DNA of 64,000 bases from Favolaschia claudopus (Eukaryota > Basidiomycota > Agaricomycetes > Agaricales > Mycenaceae), in contig JAWWNJ010000006.1 of assembly GCA_037176885.1 (NCBI GenBank), positions 1,116,001-1,180,000 of the forward strand, read 5' to 3'. Positions 1 through 11,503 of the stretch are shown here, in pieces; position 1 is the first letter of the stretch; each line of letters begins with the position of its first letter. The translations under genes were made by a program, and so were the position numbers. Below the pieces are notes generated by a model. It was not told the origin of the DNA. It was given only the letters and a program-made list of their open reading frames with translations, and did no database searches.

Positions 1-23
1 GACCGGCAAGGCCTTCGCGATGA

Positions 24-573
24 GTGCTGTCAGAGGGTATGAGCCATTACTCTTTCCTGAGAAGAAAACTGTGCTTACGCGAGACCCGCAGGAACATCGA
101 CAACTCGTTCTTCCAGTTCGTCCCGGCCTCCCTGCTTGCGGCGGTCGAGGATGAGGACGAGGATGATGACAGCCTCTTCTCGCCCGATCGTAGCCCCATC
201 CCCAGTCTCCAATCCGTTCCGCCCAGCCCCGTCGCCGATCTGGATTTGGGAGAACGCATGGTAGACGTGGAGTATCCTTCGCAGAAGGTGGGTTGCGCTG
301 CTGCTGGGGAGGAGAAAGCTGCCGCTGGTAAGGGCAAGGCCGCGGCCGCTCCTGCGACCCACCGAGTGCAGGTAAGTTTGAGGGTGGTGCTCCAGGTTGT
401 CGACTGACGCGTTTGGATAGCTCGTGAACATCGGCGGCGCGAGTTACGTAGAGTGTGGGTGTGTTGACGGTAAGCACTTGTGTTTGTGTACCCGTAAGAC
501 CTTTGCTTTCGAGGCGTTGGACGGGACGGTGGTGGTGAAGAAGTTTAGGACCATGGTGGTCGCGCTCAACTGA
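24..573 (+). CDS. 3' end of an unrecognised gene (partial)
   Basis: Two exons can be read. The first is open from the left edge region to the codons for THRVQ. A GTAAGT..TAG intron (about 371-420) follows, then an exon starting LVNIGG and ending at a TGA at 571-573. The first exon has an acidic stretch (EDEDEDDD) and a Ser/Pro-rich stretch. The second has a compact cysteine motif, C-x-C followed by C-x-C about eight residues later. The 5' part lies outside the window or before an intron I cannot place. I do not recognise the family. It lies upstream of KDZ copy 1 on the same strand and could be part of that transposon's cargo, but that is only position. Confidence 0.35.
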
Positions 574-986
574 GCGGTTAACATGTTGAGGGTTGGGGGG
601 GAAGAGTACATTGGGTAGTCGTTTGTCTTGGTGGTAGTTTCTTCGTCGTCGTTGTGGTGATATTCGTAGGGTAGGGTTCAGAGGATATGCGTGGCGGGAA
701 GAAGTTCGTTTTCCCACACACTTGATTGTTACGTTATCAAATACACGCTTTTTCCTCCTCGTCTTTTGGAAGTGCTGGAACCAGCTGGAACCGCTGTGTG
801 CGTCGACGATGGCTGGCTGGCTGGCTTTGGCTATGGCTAGAAATCATCCTCTTTGGGCTGCCGGCAGCGCGGCTTTCCCCGTTCGTATTTTCAGCTTGCT
901 CTTACTTCGATTGGCTTTGGCTTGCGAACGCACCAGCGTCTGGTTTCCGCTACTAAGACTGCTACTGGAAGTACTATACGACTGCA
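574..986. other. intergenic, no gene seen
   Basis: About 400 bases with G-rich and T-rich runs and short open frames only. It should contain the promoter of the KDZ gene that starts at 987, but I see no clear TATA box or other site. Confidence 0.4.
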
Positions 987-3900
987 ATGGATACCCTCAA
1001 CGTCTCGCCCGCTCGGCCAGGCAGACGGTTCGACCGTGTCAACTCCTTTGTGGAATTTGAATCTCACGCCAACGACACGACCTACGACACCGAGTTCACA
1101 CCATCGAAAGACGGTCGGCGCGGGCACCGGGTCAGCGTCAACGTGCAGACAAAACGACGGAAGCTGCATCCGTCTGAGCTTGAAGATGCGTTTGGCGATT
1201 GGGTCCCCCTGCATGAGGGCCTTAACGGCTTGGATTTGGACGGGGAATCAGGAGAGGGGGAGGAGGACGGTGCCGCAGGGGAGAAGAGAAAAAGATACGA
1301 CAGCTCGGTACGTGATTGTTTATTGGGTGGGGAGATAGGATTGACAAGAGATGGGTAGGATGATCCCATGAAGGTGTGGCGACCACTGAGCGGTTTGTTT
1401 CTGGACGAGCTGCTGCGGAGGGAGGGTCTCGGTGGAAAGTCAGCGGCTGAATGTTCGTGCTGCTCCTCAGCGCTGGATGAGGGGGAGGCTCCAGTGCGCT
1501 GCGATGAATGTGGAGATTTCGTTCAATGCAGGGCCTGTGTGGTTTCCAGGCACGAGCTAATGCCATTGCATTCAGTGGAGGTGTGTACGCTTCCCCTTGC
1601 TGACTACGTTGTACTGCGGCTGACGGTTTGAGGACTTCAGCGCTGGAACGGAAGGTTTTGGGTAAAATCATCGCTGGCATCCTTAGGTTGTGTTTACCAG
1701 TTGGGACACGGGGGATTTCGCTGCCCGCGTCCCGCCTCCCACCCGCGCGAGATGGTGGTATTGCACTTCCCAAACATCTTCACCATCAAGTACAGATACT
1801 GCGGCTGCGATGTCTCCGACCACGCAAACAATCTGCAGCAGCTTTTGCGGAACGGCTGGTATCCCGCGACAACGGTGGATCCAGCCACCTGCGCTACCAT
1901 CGCCACCTTGAAGATTTTCCGTTTGCTCAACGTTGTAGGGAATTTGACCGTTCACGATTTCATTAAAACGGTGGAGCGGAGTAGTGACGCTGCAGGTCTG
2001 CATTCTGTACCGGTGAGTGCGGAGCGACGTCTGTTCCATGGTGGCCGCTGACGACCGGTGTACAGGACCGTTACAAGTCATTTGGATTGATTTCCCGCCA
2101 ATTTGTGTTTCTGCAGCGTCTGATGCGGGCAGGTCGAGGACACGACGAGCGCGGAGTGGAGGGTACGAAGGCAGGGGAGTGTGCGTTGCTCTGTTGGGCC
2201 TGCCCGCACGCCGGGATTAATCTGCCGGAGGGTTGGCGCGAAGTCTCGCCCGAATTTCAGTGAGTGGGTTCTCAAAATGCTCCTAGCCTTTCTGACGTAC
2301 TTGCAGATTCCTGTTTATCTTAATCGTGGCGATGGACGCAAACTTCCGTCTGAGAAATCGTTTGCGGCATAACGAGAAGGATGACCCGCCGTTGGGGTCG
2401 GGATGGGGTTATATGGTGGAGGAGAAAAAATATCGTGAGCACCTACGAGGATATGTGGGTGAGGAAGACGTGAGTTAGTCTATGTTTGGGTTATGATTTT
2501 GGTAGGCGCAGCGGCAGATGGGCTGACGAAATGAGACTTACAGATTAGTACGTGCGTCGCTTTCCAGGCGTTGTTACAGAAGGACACTCGGGTCACGACC
2601 GGCCTGCGATGTTCGGGCGTCGGGGGCGTAGTTTGCGCTCGGCATGAAGTAGTTCGCCCTCAAGGGCTGGGGGATCTTCAGAAGGGTGAAAGGTGAGTAG
2701 CAGCGCTGGATTACAAGGGATGGCGACTGACTGTTGGGCTAGATACGCGAATATGGACTATATACTGCTCTCTTCGGTGCTGGGGATAACAGCGATGTAC
2801 CTGGCGATATCTTACGATATCGCCTGCCAATGGCGCATTAAGTTTCCCCTACGCTTGAAGGAGATGCCCGAGAAATTGCGTCTCGACTTGGCGAGCATCA
2901 CCGTACTGTTCGCGCTGCCCGTCTGGCACGCCGCAGCGCATGAGCGGACGTGCCAAGTACAGAATTCTTTGTCGTACACGGTTGGGGTGGGGAGAACTGA
3001 TGGTGAGGGCGTCGAGCGCGTGTGGTCGAGGCTGAATCCTTTGGCTTGGGCGACGAGGGAGAAAGGAAGGGGTGGAAGGGCGGACGCTATCGAAGACGAG
3101 GTCGATTTTCTGAATTTTGAGAAAAACATAAATTTGGGTAAGTACGAGGGTAGAGCGGGTATTGCGGTCCACTGATACTGTTCGCAGGTATGACGCTCCC
3201 GCGGAAGCTTGTGGTCGCCATCGACGAACGTGACCGCCAAGTCGCGGGTTTCCAGCAAGTGGACGAAACACTGGAGGAGGAGACACGAGAGGAGTGGCAA
3301 AGTGTGATCGACTGTTGGCAGCGGGATAGGACATCGAAAAATCCATATGCACCAGCAGAGGAATCCAAAGGTTCGTGAATTCCGCGGGCGTTGGGGATGG
3401 AGCTGACAGTGGTATGGAAGTAGAATATTCAGCTGCTGCGATTCGGGTGCAGCTCACGCAGGAGGAGTTGGACGAGGCTTCGGCTGGGGCTGGGGAAGAG
3501 AGGCTGCACGCCACAAGCATGAGCACATTTCTCGTGGCGGGGCTGCAGTTGGAGACGGATCAGTGAGTGCTATTTTGTCTGTTTTGTGCAGCGAGAAGGA
3601 CTGACGGAATGCGAAGGCTGCGGATACGCCGAGAGCTGAAAGGGCGGCCACTGCTGGTCGGGGACCAGAGTGAACGCGTGGCCCAGCTCCGTCGGTCGTT
3701 TTTCGTCAAGCTGGCGCGGTTCCGCAAGGTGCAAGGGGTTTACATGCCTGGCGCTGGGGAGCAGCTATTGGAAGACGAAGAGACCAGAAATCCTGATTTG
3801 CCGCCTCCGCTGGCAGAGGACGTGAGGATTTATCTGCCCTCGGAATTGCCGGCGAGGAGAAGGGAGGTGTGCGCGGAGAAGTTGCGTGAGAGGGAGGCGC

Positions 3901-4727
3901 GTCTGCGCCGAGGAGTGCTGGCGGATTCCGTGGCAAAGCTGCGACGGTCATTATTGGCGAAACACCATTTGGTGGATTGGCGAGAAGGGGCAGTGGGTCA
4001 ACGAGGGACTACGCGCGCTGCAACATTGGTTAAGCGAGTGGAGGAACGAATCGAGTGGATTGCGAAGGGGTACAAACGTTCCCGGGACGCACTGGTAGGG
4101 CTGGTGGGGCTGGGGGAGTGCGATTGGAGAGAATTACGGGCTGACGACCTGCGTATTGAGGAAGAATTGGAGGACGACACGGCCGCTCGGCGGAGATTGG
4201 GGAATGTTGGTTCGCAAACGCGCGAGCGTCGGATATCCAAGGCAGCAGGGAAGAGGTCGAAGGAGAAGGGGAAGACCAAGAAAAAGCACAAGATGTCATG
4301 GATCTGGACGAGCGGCGGAGGGCCGGGAGGGGATGAGGAGGAGTTAAGGGATGGTGAGCGCTGTTGCATTTGAGATTCTATGGATACATACTCACATTGT
4401 GATACAGCTGTGAGGGTAGAGTGGTCCAAAGCGAAGGCGAGGAGGGACAGGTGGGTTGAGGAGGTGCAGTTGTTGCGGGAGGAAATGCGCAGGGTGCTGC
4501 GCTTCCTGGCGTGGCGCGCGGGCTGGTGGGAGGAGCGGGCGGTGTCTGGGCGGGAGGTGAGGGAGGATGTCCGGGAAGGAGTCCAAGCTTATGCAGCTCG
4601 GCAGGCTGCAATGACCCGCCAAATTGCTCGGCGCTTCAGGAGCGCTTGGGACACATCAGCGTCGCAGGCTGTGCGCGCGGCAATTGCGGAGGACCGGGAG
4701 ATCGTAGAAATGATTGAGGCAGAGTAA
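987..4727 (+). CDS. KDZ-family transposase, copy 1, with CxC2 cysteine cluster
   Basis: A gene of about eleven exons joined by 46-74-nt GT..AG introns (for example 1308-1358, 1581-1640, 2013-2065, 2260-2306, 2470-2543, 2693-2742, 3138-3187). Exon 2 holds the CxC2-type cluster: a C-x-C-C pair, RCDEC, a C-x2-C pair and a histidine before PLH. Downstream come the C-x-C-D motif, the GWYPA motif and the transposase core. The likely catalytic acids are D in DANF (near 2334), D in SYDIACQW (near 2815) and E in DGEGVERVW (near 3005). A long helical basic C-terminal region follows and the frame ends at TAA 4725-4727. KDZ enzymes are cut-and-paste DNA transposases expanded in mushrooms. All splice junctions keep frame and no stop interrupts the product, so it may be complete. 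Terminal inverted repeats were not found. Confidence 0.85.
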
Positions 4728-5092
4728 ATACAAAATTGGTTACATTAATATCGGAATTTGCGTCTCTGTTATAAAATTTCCTTTTGTGGCTGCATGGCGG
4801 AGTTGTTCCAAATGAGGAGGGCTGTCAAGTGTCACTTCTTGGCTTCTATGGCAGTTGATTCCTGTTTTTGATCCTCTACATCCAGTGATGCGCAGTGTTC
4901 GCCGAAATTGATGCCGTGGGACATGTAGGGGAAGGTTAGGCGGTGCCTGGAGGTGGCTAGGACCTGGTGATAAGTCAAAATGCTGTATGTTTTACCCCTG
5001 CTTGGTGGGTGGCTGGCTCCACGCAAATAAACATTCTACATTTAGGCTACAGCCTGGCAGACAGTCTAATTTGTACTTCTACTGTTGGGCAG
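4728..5092. other. junction between KDZ copy 1 and gypsy element A
   Basis: AT-richer DNA after the KDZ stop. The minus strand has a 43-codon open tail ending near 4832 that reads naturally but is too short to assign. A plus-strand splice-acceptor-like TTGGGCAG ends at about 5092, just where the gypsy pol frame becomes meaningful. No LTR of the type seen at 23872 or 29911 is present, so the 5' end of element A is missing or unrecognised. Confidence 0.35.
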
Positions 5093-7035
5093 GTAGAGAA
5101 AGATAAAGGCACAGATGTCTTCTTGTTCACGGAATCTGGAAGCCCGGGAAGCCCGAGAAAATCGAACCGTGGAAAGCATGCACCTAATCCGGGTGATAGC
5201 TCGGCTAAGTCTGCGTTTGCCTACATGGAGCGAGATTCCCGCGTGAATGATGATAAAGATAGTTCCGCGGAGGCGGCGGACCGTGCGCCCAAAGTGAACC
5301 GTAGAAAGAGAAAATACAAGAAGAAAAAGAAGAAGAAGAAGTCTAAGAAGACTTCGAAGGCAGAGGGAGCAGAGGCAGTCCTTGCTGCTAGGGGGAAGCT
5401 GAATTTTGAAGTACCGGTGCCGGAAGTACCAAGAGAGCAATTTATTTTTGGAAATTTGGGCATCTCTATGGGAAAACAGCGAGTATTTGCTACTAAGAAG
5501 TACAAACCGGTCGCGGAAAAGATTAAGCCTATCCTTGGAAAAGTGGATGAGAAGTTCAGGATTGTGCGGAATATCACGGGGGATCCTTTGAAGGATATGC
5601 CAAAAATAGAAACAGATATTCCTGAGATTCACCCAGTAGGAAGATATACCGCGGAGCGAATGGAGGCATTTGAAAAGACTCATAACACTGGGTTCTTATT
5701 GCCTGAAGAGATGAAGTTGCTTCATCGTTTTATGATGTTGCATAACGAGCATTTCGCCTGGGAAGAGGATGAGCGAGGGCAATTCAAACATGAATATTTT
5801 CCGCCCGTTGATATGCCTGTGGTACCACATACACCATGGGTATGCTCGCAAATTCCAATTCCACCTGGACATTTTGAAGAGTTCTGCCGCATCATCAAGT
5901 CTAAATTAGATGCTGGGGTGTATGAACCATCCAACTCGTCCTACAGGTCACCTATTTTTGCGGTGATAAAGAAAGATGGAAAGTCATTGAGAATTGTACA
6001 CGCGTTAGAGAGGTTGAATGAGGTTACAATTCAACACTCTGGGGTACCTCCAGCCACGGAGAAGCTAGCAGAACATTTTGCTGGTCGAGCGTGCGGAGCT
6101 TCGTTGGATATGTTTGTCGGATATGATAACAGGGACTTAGCGGAATCCTCAAGGGATTATACGACCTTCCAGACGCCGTTTGGGGCACTGAGGTTAGTAA
6201 AATTACCGATGGGATGGACCAATTCTGTTCCCGTGTTTCACGAGGACGTTTGTACCATCTTGAGAGATGAAATGCCGCATGTAACAATCCCTTACATAGA
6301 CGATGTACCTGTCCGCGGGGGACCTACGAGGTACGAGACAAAAGATGGCGATTGGGAAAGGGTTGCTGCGAATCCTGGAATTAGAAGATTTATCTGGGAA
6401 CATCTTGAGAATTTAAATCGAGTTGTGACTAGAATGGCTTATGCAGGAGGAACTTTTTCAGGGAAGAAGTTGGTCCTCTGTGCGGATGAGTTTGAAGTTG
6501 TAGGGCATATTTGCTCTTACCGCGGAAGAATTCCTGATCCTAAGAGGGTGGACGTTATTAATAACTGGGGTTCCTGTGACTCTTTCACGCAAGTGAAGGC
6601 GTACTTGGGCACGGTTGGTGTTCTGAGGAGCTTTATTGAAGGGTACGGCGACATTGTTGCACCTATCAATGAGTTAACGAAGAAGGACGTTCCCTTTGTA
6701 TGGACCGCGGACTGTGATGAGGCGCAGACCAAAATTAGAGAAAGGTTGAAAAACTGCCCAGCTCTAAAACCCCTGCGGTACGACTGGGATTCGGACATAG
6801 TAATTCAAGTGGATACTTCATGGAGAGCTGTAGGAATTATTATCTACCAGCTAGACCCAGATGATCCTAAGAAGAAATACTTTGCACGATTTGCGAGTAT
6901 AACGTTAGGGAAGACCGAGGCGAACTATTCGCAACCTAAACGAGAATTGTACGGGTTGATGAGAGCTCTAGAGGCCATGTATTATTGGATTTTCGGAGCA
7001 AGGAAGCTTGTGGTTGAAACCGACGCGTTATATAC
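5093..7035 (+). CDS. pol: Ty3/gypsy polyprotein, reverse transcriptase half (element A; 5'-truncated, ends in a frameshift)
   Basis: The frame starts with a basic low-complexity segment (a run of nine lysines) and a linker. The reverse transcriptase domain follows: SYRSPIFAVIKKDGKSLR, the first catalytic Asp in SLDMFVGYD, the LPMGWTNS motif and the YIDD box at about 6295. An RNase H-like segment follows with IQVDTSWRAVG and ending at VETDA. The lineage is the basidiomycete gypsy group with PYIDDVP in the active site. Gag and protease are absent, so the copy is truncated at its 5' end. At about 7025-7036 the frame breaks: the expected continuation (YIKGMLKNP) lies in the next frame, consistent with a single-base change. 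It would have copied element RNA into DNA. It is probably inactive now. Confidence 0.8.
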
Positions 7036-8913
7036 ATCAAGGGCATGTTGAAAAACCCTGGAATGGGCCCCAACGCCACGATTAACCGCTGGATTGAAAA
7101 GATCTTGATGTTCCATTTTAAGCTGAAGCATGTCCCTGGTGAAAAGTTTGCACCCGACGGGTTATCAAGGAGAGATCCTTTCCCTGGGGATGAACAATTC
7201 AAAAATTCGGAAGAGGGTTATGACCAAAATGAACCTCCCGAGGACCATGAGGACGTTTCCGCGGAAGGCCCACAGCCGTTGGAATTCGAGGACTTTAAAC
7301 ACCTTATTGATACCAGAGGTGGATATTTCCAGTCGGAGGAGGAACAGCCAGAGATTGTGGACGTTAATGCAGTTTGCATGGAAGATTTCCAACGTGATTG
7401 CGAGAGTGCCAGAATGACTGAAGCTAATCTGGCAAGAGCACGCAGAGAAGCGTATTCGAAGGAAAATAAGCAGATCTCAGAGTATATTTTAATGACAGAG
7501 CCTCTGATTCCAAATTTAGAATTGAAATGGGATGAGTCGAAGCGAGAGCCTTACGATGAAGAGCATCGTTCAGATTGGATGAAAAAGCGTGATGCTAAAT
7601 TACCATTGGTAAAGGAATGGCTAGCGGACCCTTTGACTAGGCCCGCGGGAATGAATGATGAGGCAGAGTATAGAAGTTTTATGCGCTTCGCCTCACATTT
7701 CTTTTTGAAAGGGGGGAGGATGTATAAGAAATCTTTTGGCACTGCGAATCAATTAGTTGTTGACAAGGAACACCGCATGTACATGATGAAGGCTGCTCAC
7801 GACAGTCTGGGTCACCGCGGAAGTTATGCAACTAGAGAGTTGATTACGCTGCGATTCTGGTGGCCAGGAATAGAAGCAGATGTATTTTGGTACATTGCGT
7901 CTTGTGACGCTTGCCAAAACCGACAACATACACTGTTGAAGGTCCCGCCAGTTTTGACCCATACTCCAAGTCTATTTCAGGTCATCCATACCGATGTAAT
8001 GGTAATGGGGCAAGTGTCCAATAAATGTGGACTAGTTGTTGATGCGAGGGACTCTTTGAGTTCTTGGTTAGAAGCGAGACCGCTTGTGAGAGACACGGCT
8101 CACGCAATTGGAATATTCCTATTTGAAGAAATTATTTGCCGTTGGGGTTGCCCAAAGCAGATTGTAACGGATAATGCGGGGCAGTTCAAGAAAGCTGTGG
8201 AATGGTTGAAACAGAAATACGGAATACCAAATATTCAGATTTCACCATACAACTCTCAAGCGAACGGGAAGATTGAAAGTGGACACTTCCAAATGCGTCA
8301 GGCATTGTTCAAAGCGACTGGCAAGAACCCATCTAAATGGTTCTGGTTCTTCCATGTTATGCTTTGGTCAGACAGAGTAACGGTTAGAAAAGGATTAGGT
8401 TGTTCACCTTATTTTGCGGCGACTGGAGCGCATCCAATTCTACCATTGGATATTGAGGAAGCTACTTGGTTGGTTGAAATACCAGGTCGAGTGTTGACGA
8501 CCGCGGAACTGATAGGGCTAAGAGCCAGAGCTTTAGCAAAGCATGTTGCCCATGTGGAACACATGAGGAAGCGTGTAGATCATGCTAAAATGGTTCAAGT
8601 CCGTAAACTCGAACGGTACAATGAACATATGATTAAAAACTATGATTTCAAACCGGGAGATCTGGTTCTCGTGCGCCATACTGAAGTAGAGAAATCTCCT
8701 ATTCCCGCGGAAGGGGAAAAGACAAAGGAGCGCAGCTCAAAGAAGATAAAGGATCTAGCCTTCGATAAAGTAAATATAAGGGTAACACCTGAAGACTTCG
8801 AAAAGGCTGAGTCCTCAGAATCGGAGACTGGGAACGATGATGATGAAGCAGAGTCGGACGATGAGCCAAAAGAGTCGGTTGGTCCTAGACGGTCCAAACG
8901 CAGGAAGCATTAA
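7030..8913 (+). CDS. pol: Ty3/gypsy polyprotein, RNase H end and integrase half (element A)
   Basis: This continues the preceding frame after the 1-nt break. It opens with YIKGMLKNP, NRWIEKI and the HVPG..F.PDGLSRR segment that closes the RNase H/connection region. An acidic linker follows, then an HHCC integrase zinc finger (AAHDSLGHRG followed by SCDACQ). The integrase catalytic core comes next, with D in VIHTDV, D in IVTDNAG and E in NGKIESGHF. The C-terminal tail is acidic then basic (RRSKRRKH) and no chromodomain is seen, unlike elements D and E. The stop is at 8911-8913. An antisense gene follows 56 bases later, tail to tail. Confidence 0.8.
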   Translation: MYIKGMLKNPGMGPNATINRWIEKILMFHFKLKHVPGEKFAPDGLSRRDPFPGDEQFKNSEEGYDQNEPPEDHEDVSAEGPQPLEFEDFKHLIDTRGGYFQSEEEQPEIVDVNAVCMEDFQRDCESARMTEANLARARREAYSKENKQISEYILMTEPLIPNLELKWDESKREPYDEEHRSDWMKKRDAKLPLVKEWLADPLTRPAGMNDEAEYRSFMRFASHFFLKGGRMYKKSFGTANQLVVDKEHRMYMMKAAHDSLGHRGSYATRELITLRFWWPGIEADVFWYIASCDACQNRQHTLLKVPPVLTHTPSLFQVIHTDVMVMGQVSNKCGLVVDARDSLSSWLEARPLVRDTAHAIGIFLFEEIICRWGCPKQIVTDNAGQFKKAVEWLKQKYGIPNIQISPYNSQANGKIESGHFQMRQALFKATGKNPSKWFWFFHVMLWSDRVTVRKGLGCSPYFAATGAHPILPLDIEEATWLVEIPGRVLTTAELIGLRARALAKHVAHVEHMRKRVDHAKMVQVRKLERYNEHMIKNYDFKPGDLVLVRHTEVEKSPIPAEGEKTKERSSKKIKDLAFDKVNIRVTPEDFEKAESSESETGNDDDEAESDDEPKESVGPRRSKRRKH

Positions 8914-8969
8914 AGATTGTGGTGGTATGCGCCTCTGTAATCTTAAATTAGAACTTCTCCGCGGAAGGA

Positions 8970-9713
8970 TTAAAATGGGAGATCGTACTTGTCAGGCGAT
9001 TCGACGGAGTGAATGGAGATGCCAGGAGGAAGGAGCTTGGACATACGAAGCTCGACGAAGCCGAGAGCGGAGTTGTCGTAGCCGTGAAGGATGAGTTCCT
9101 TGCGCATATAGGCGAGTTCATGAAGATCATCGATCTTGTTGACCGCTTTGATGAACTGGGCCTTGCGAGCCTTGATGGAAAACTCATGGTGGTAGGCGAA
9201 AGCTTCGTCAAGCTGGTTAAGCATGGTCTCCAGGTCGACGGTGCTGCGACCGAAGATGATAGCTGAAGGGGAGGATTAGCGAGGAATAAGTCTGGAAATC
9301 TATAAATGGACGCACCAGGACCTCCGCGCTTTCCCCAACTTTCAATCATCTTGTCCTTGCTGGTGAAGTCGCAAGGATGGAATTGAATGAGACAGTTGTG
9401 GCAAGGAGGACCCCAACTAGTCGGAGCGCAAGGCTCGATGTTGTGTTTCTTGGCGCAGCAAGAGCACTGTTCAGTCGGCTGGTGATAAAAATAGATCAGT
9501 CGAAGTTGAAAGTACTAAGTACTAAGGACGCACCTTATTATCTTCCATAAGATAGATGGCGGCTTGGAACTTGGGAAGGATCTCGCTGACAGGGACTATG
9601 ATATCGCGTGCGAAGGCTGCGAGGATTGCGGCAGGATCCATTTCGTCGGGGCTGTCGTAGAGATAATCGTAGTAGTCGTCGTTCTCTTCGTCGTCTAAGC
9701 CGTGGATGCTCAT
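8970..9713 (-). CDS. antisense cargo gene of element A with Zn2Cys6-like cluster (A2)
   Basis: Three exons read on the minus strand as one 211-residue product: 9534-9713, 9316-9478 and 8970-9262. The introns are 9479-9533 and 9263-9315, both beginning GTGCGTCC, and all phases agree. Exon 1 is acidic. Exon 2 carries cysteines spaced C-x2-C-x8-C-x8-C-x2-C-x6-C, which resembles a fungal Zn2Cys6 binuclear cluster with a long second loop, though the usual basic residues between cysteines are few. Exon 3 is a charged helical region that could dimerise. The gene is tail-to-tail with pol and shares splice-site style and cluster with the gene at 27122-29082. A TATTTAAA box lies about 50 bases upstream of the ATG. 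Function is unknown. DNA or RNA binding is inferred. Confidence 0.6.
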
Positions 9714-10298
9714 GCAAAGAGAAAAGAATATTATGGGAGAAGACGTTCCTATGAGGCACTGTTTAAATAGTAAACACTGCTGAGGAGATGACTTGCCTGT
9801 GATTATTTGAATCAGATTTTGTATTGATCATAAGCGGGACGGAGGAAAGTAAAGGAGTGAGACTTGAAGTCTAGGCTTGCCGAGACTTAGAGGCGCAAAA
9901 TATCCAGTGGAATAAGGACTTTAAGGAGCATGTAGGCGGTCACGGCAATGGTGTCGTTCACAAAACGGCTTCCGCGGCGGCTTGAAGTACTTGAGAAGTT
10001 GAAGTAGAACTGGACGATTGGAGTTCTATTTTTGGAATTCTGAGCGCGGAAAAAGAGTCTTACCACTCCTGAGATGTCCAAGATACTGCGGGAAATCGGA
10101 CGAAGTTGGCTTGACAAAACAATTGTATTGCAAGCACTGCTAAGTATATACGAGACACCCGGGGATTTGGACAGTTGCTGGTTGAACAGCAAATATGTGC
10201 GGTTGAACGCACGACGATACGATAGGGAACACTGAGAGTCGACGGTTTATGTGTCTAAAGAGCGAAGGCACATAGGTATATAGGCCGCGGAAGGACGA
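9714..10298. other. spacer between antisense genes A1 and A2
   Basis: It contains a TATTTAAA promoter-like box near 9762, upstream of A2, and two CCGCGG copies. The minus strand has an open stretch (9887-10192) with a GTAAGA..CAAG intron-like interval inside it. I could not assemble this into a convincing exon. It may be 5' untranslated sequence of A2 or a missed terminal exon of A1. Confidence 0.35.
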
Positions 10299-11503
10299 TC
10301 AAGTCTAGAAGGCGGAAAGGTTTATCTGGAGAGCTATAAAAATAAACGCAGAAACATACCGCGGAACTAGCAGGGCGCATAATGGGATCCTCGTTGTCGG
10401 CGTGATGGATCTTCATGAGCTGCTCGAGCTGGTCATCCATCTCCTCGTAGGCGCGAAGCCAGTAGCGATACTTGAAGGAAGCGGCGGCCATGTTGCGGCG
10501 GAGGTAGCGCTCCCGAGCCTTGAAACCTTGCGCGTCCAAGTGCTTGAGTTGGTTCTGAGAAACCTTCCAGGTCTTGTTGACATCGTCCGAATGCATGATG
10601 GCGATGAGGTCCTTGTCCATGGTGTCTATAATAAAATTTAGACGAAATTAGATCAAGGAGAAGATGAACTCGTACCAGGGACTTTGGGCTCGTAGTCGAG
10701 GTCGACGTCATCCGGTTCGGTACGGGCACGCTTGTTGCTGCGGTTGGACACAGGGTTCAACGACAAAGCAGGCTATGAGCGAGAATTAAGCAGAGAAACA
10801 GAGTTGACGAATATTTCACGCACCATAAGTGGTTCCGCGGGCGCCATCTACAACAATTGATGAACGTTAAGCGAGAATTCAACCGTGGGATATGGGTTAC
10901 GTACCTTCTCGTCCTCGTCAGGACAAGTGGAAGAAGTGTCGGAGTTCTTCGCCTTGGGGCCTTTGCCCTAATAAAAACGATGTTATAAAAATAGAACAAA
11001 GTGAAAAGGCGAACGCACAGGAACTTTACGAACATTTTTGAACATGTCCTCTGGAACGGGATCGTCAATGATGCGCACGGATTTGCCGTCGTCTTGAGGG
11101 GCCTTACCGGCAGGGATACCGTCCTTGGGTTTGACAGGGCAGTTGTCCTGGCCGTGCTGGTGAGAAGAGCAAGACGAACAAACGGAAATCTGGGTGAATG
11201 AAGAGGAAAGTGCAGAGGGATAAAAATAGACGCACAGTGTCGTTCTTGACCTTGAGAGCACTATTCTTCTGGAAGGAGAGACCAGGGGGCAAAGAGGAGC
11301 CTCCTGCGCGATAGTTGGCTCCCATGGCAGCGATATAGAGAGGGTTGATTCTACCTTCGTCCTTGTCGAGATCCATCTGGAGTTGGTTAATACCATAGAT
11401 AATCTTCGTAACGTCTGAGGAATACCTGATCAGCGACGGAAGCTTCCTCCGCGGAGTCGTCGTCCCCGGAATCGTCGATGACTTCAACAGACTTACCCTG
11501 CAT
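10299..11503 (-). CDS. antisense multi-exon cargo gene of element A (A1), unknown function
   Basis: The start MQGKSVEVIDD is at 11503 and the end PASSAT-stop at 10299, with about seven short introns. Several begin GTGCGT or GTACGT, and one reads GTGCGTCTATTTTTAT at 11236 downward. Splicing joins KNDT to ISVCSSC in phase. The product has a half zinc-finger-like C-x2-C-x9-C, two copies of a GKSV-x-x-IDD motif, a nuclear-type basic patch (NKRARTEPDD) and a helical, aromatic-rich region (MDKDLIAIMHSDDVNK onward) near the C-terminus. I do not recognise a family. It is arranged head-to-tail with A2, both opposite to pol. Exon borders are my reading and one or two may be wrong. Confidence 0.5.

Larger units (their letters stand above)
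5265..11454. repeat. dispersed CCGCGG palindrome, element A (16 copies)
   Basis: Copies start at 5265, 5649, 6313, 6520, 6705, 7259, 7643, 7815, 8501, 8705, 8959, 9972, 10285, 10359, 10835 and 11449. They occur in pol, in the antisense genes, in introns and between genes, and in more than one reading frame. Many extend to TTCCGCGG or CCGCGGAA. Elsewhere in the window (outside elements A and B) I count only about a dozen in roughly 50 kb. In DNA of this moderate GC content about one copy would be expected in 6.5 kb. Confidence 0.8.

Noticed and set aside
2812..3526. Minus-strand ORFs of 162 and 225 codons
   Set aside because: They lie over KDZ exons 7-9 and contain no conserved motif.
4728..5092. 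5' LTR for element A
   Set aside because: No TGTAACG-type start or similarity to the 23872/29911 repeats is present.
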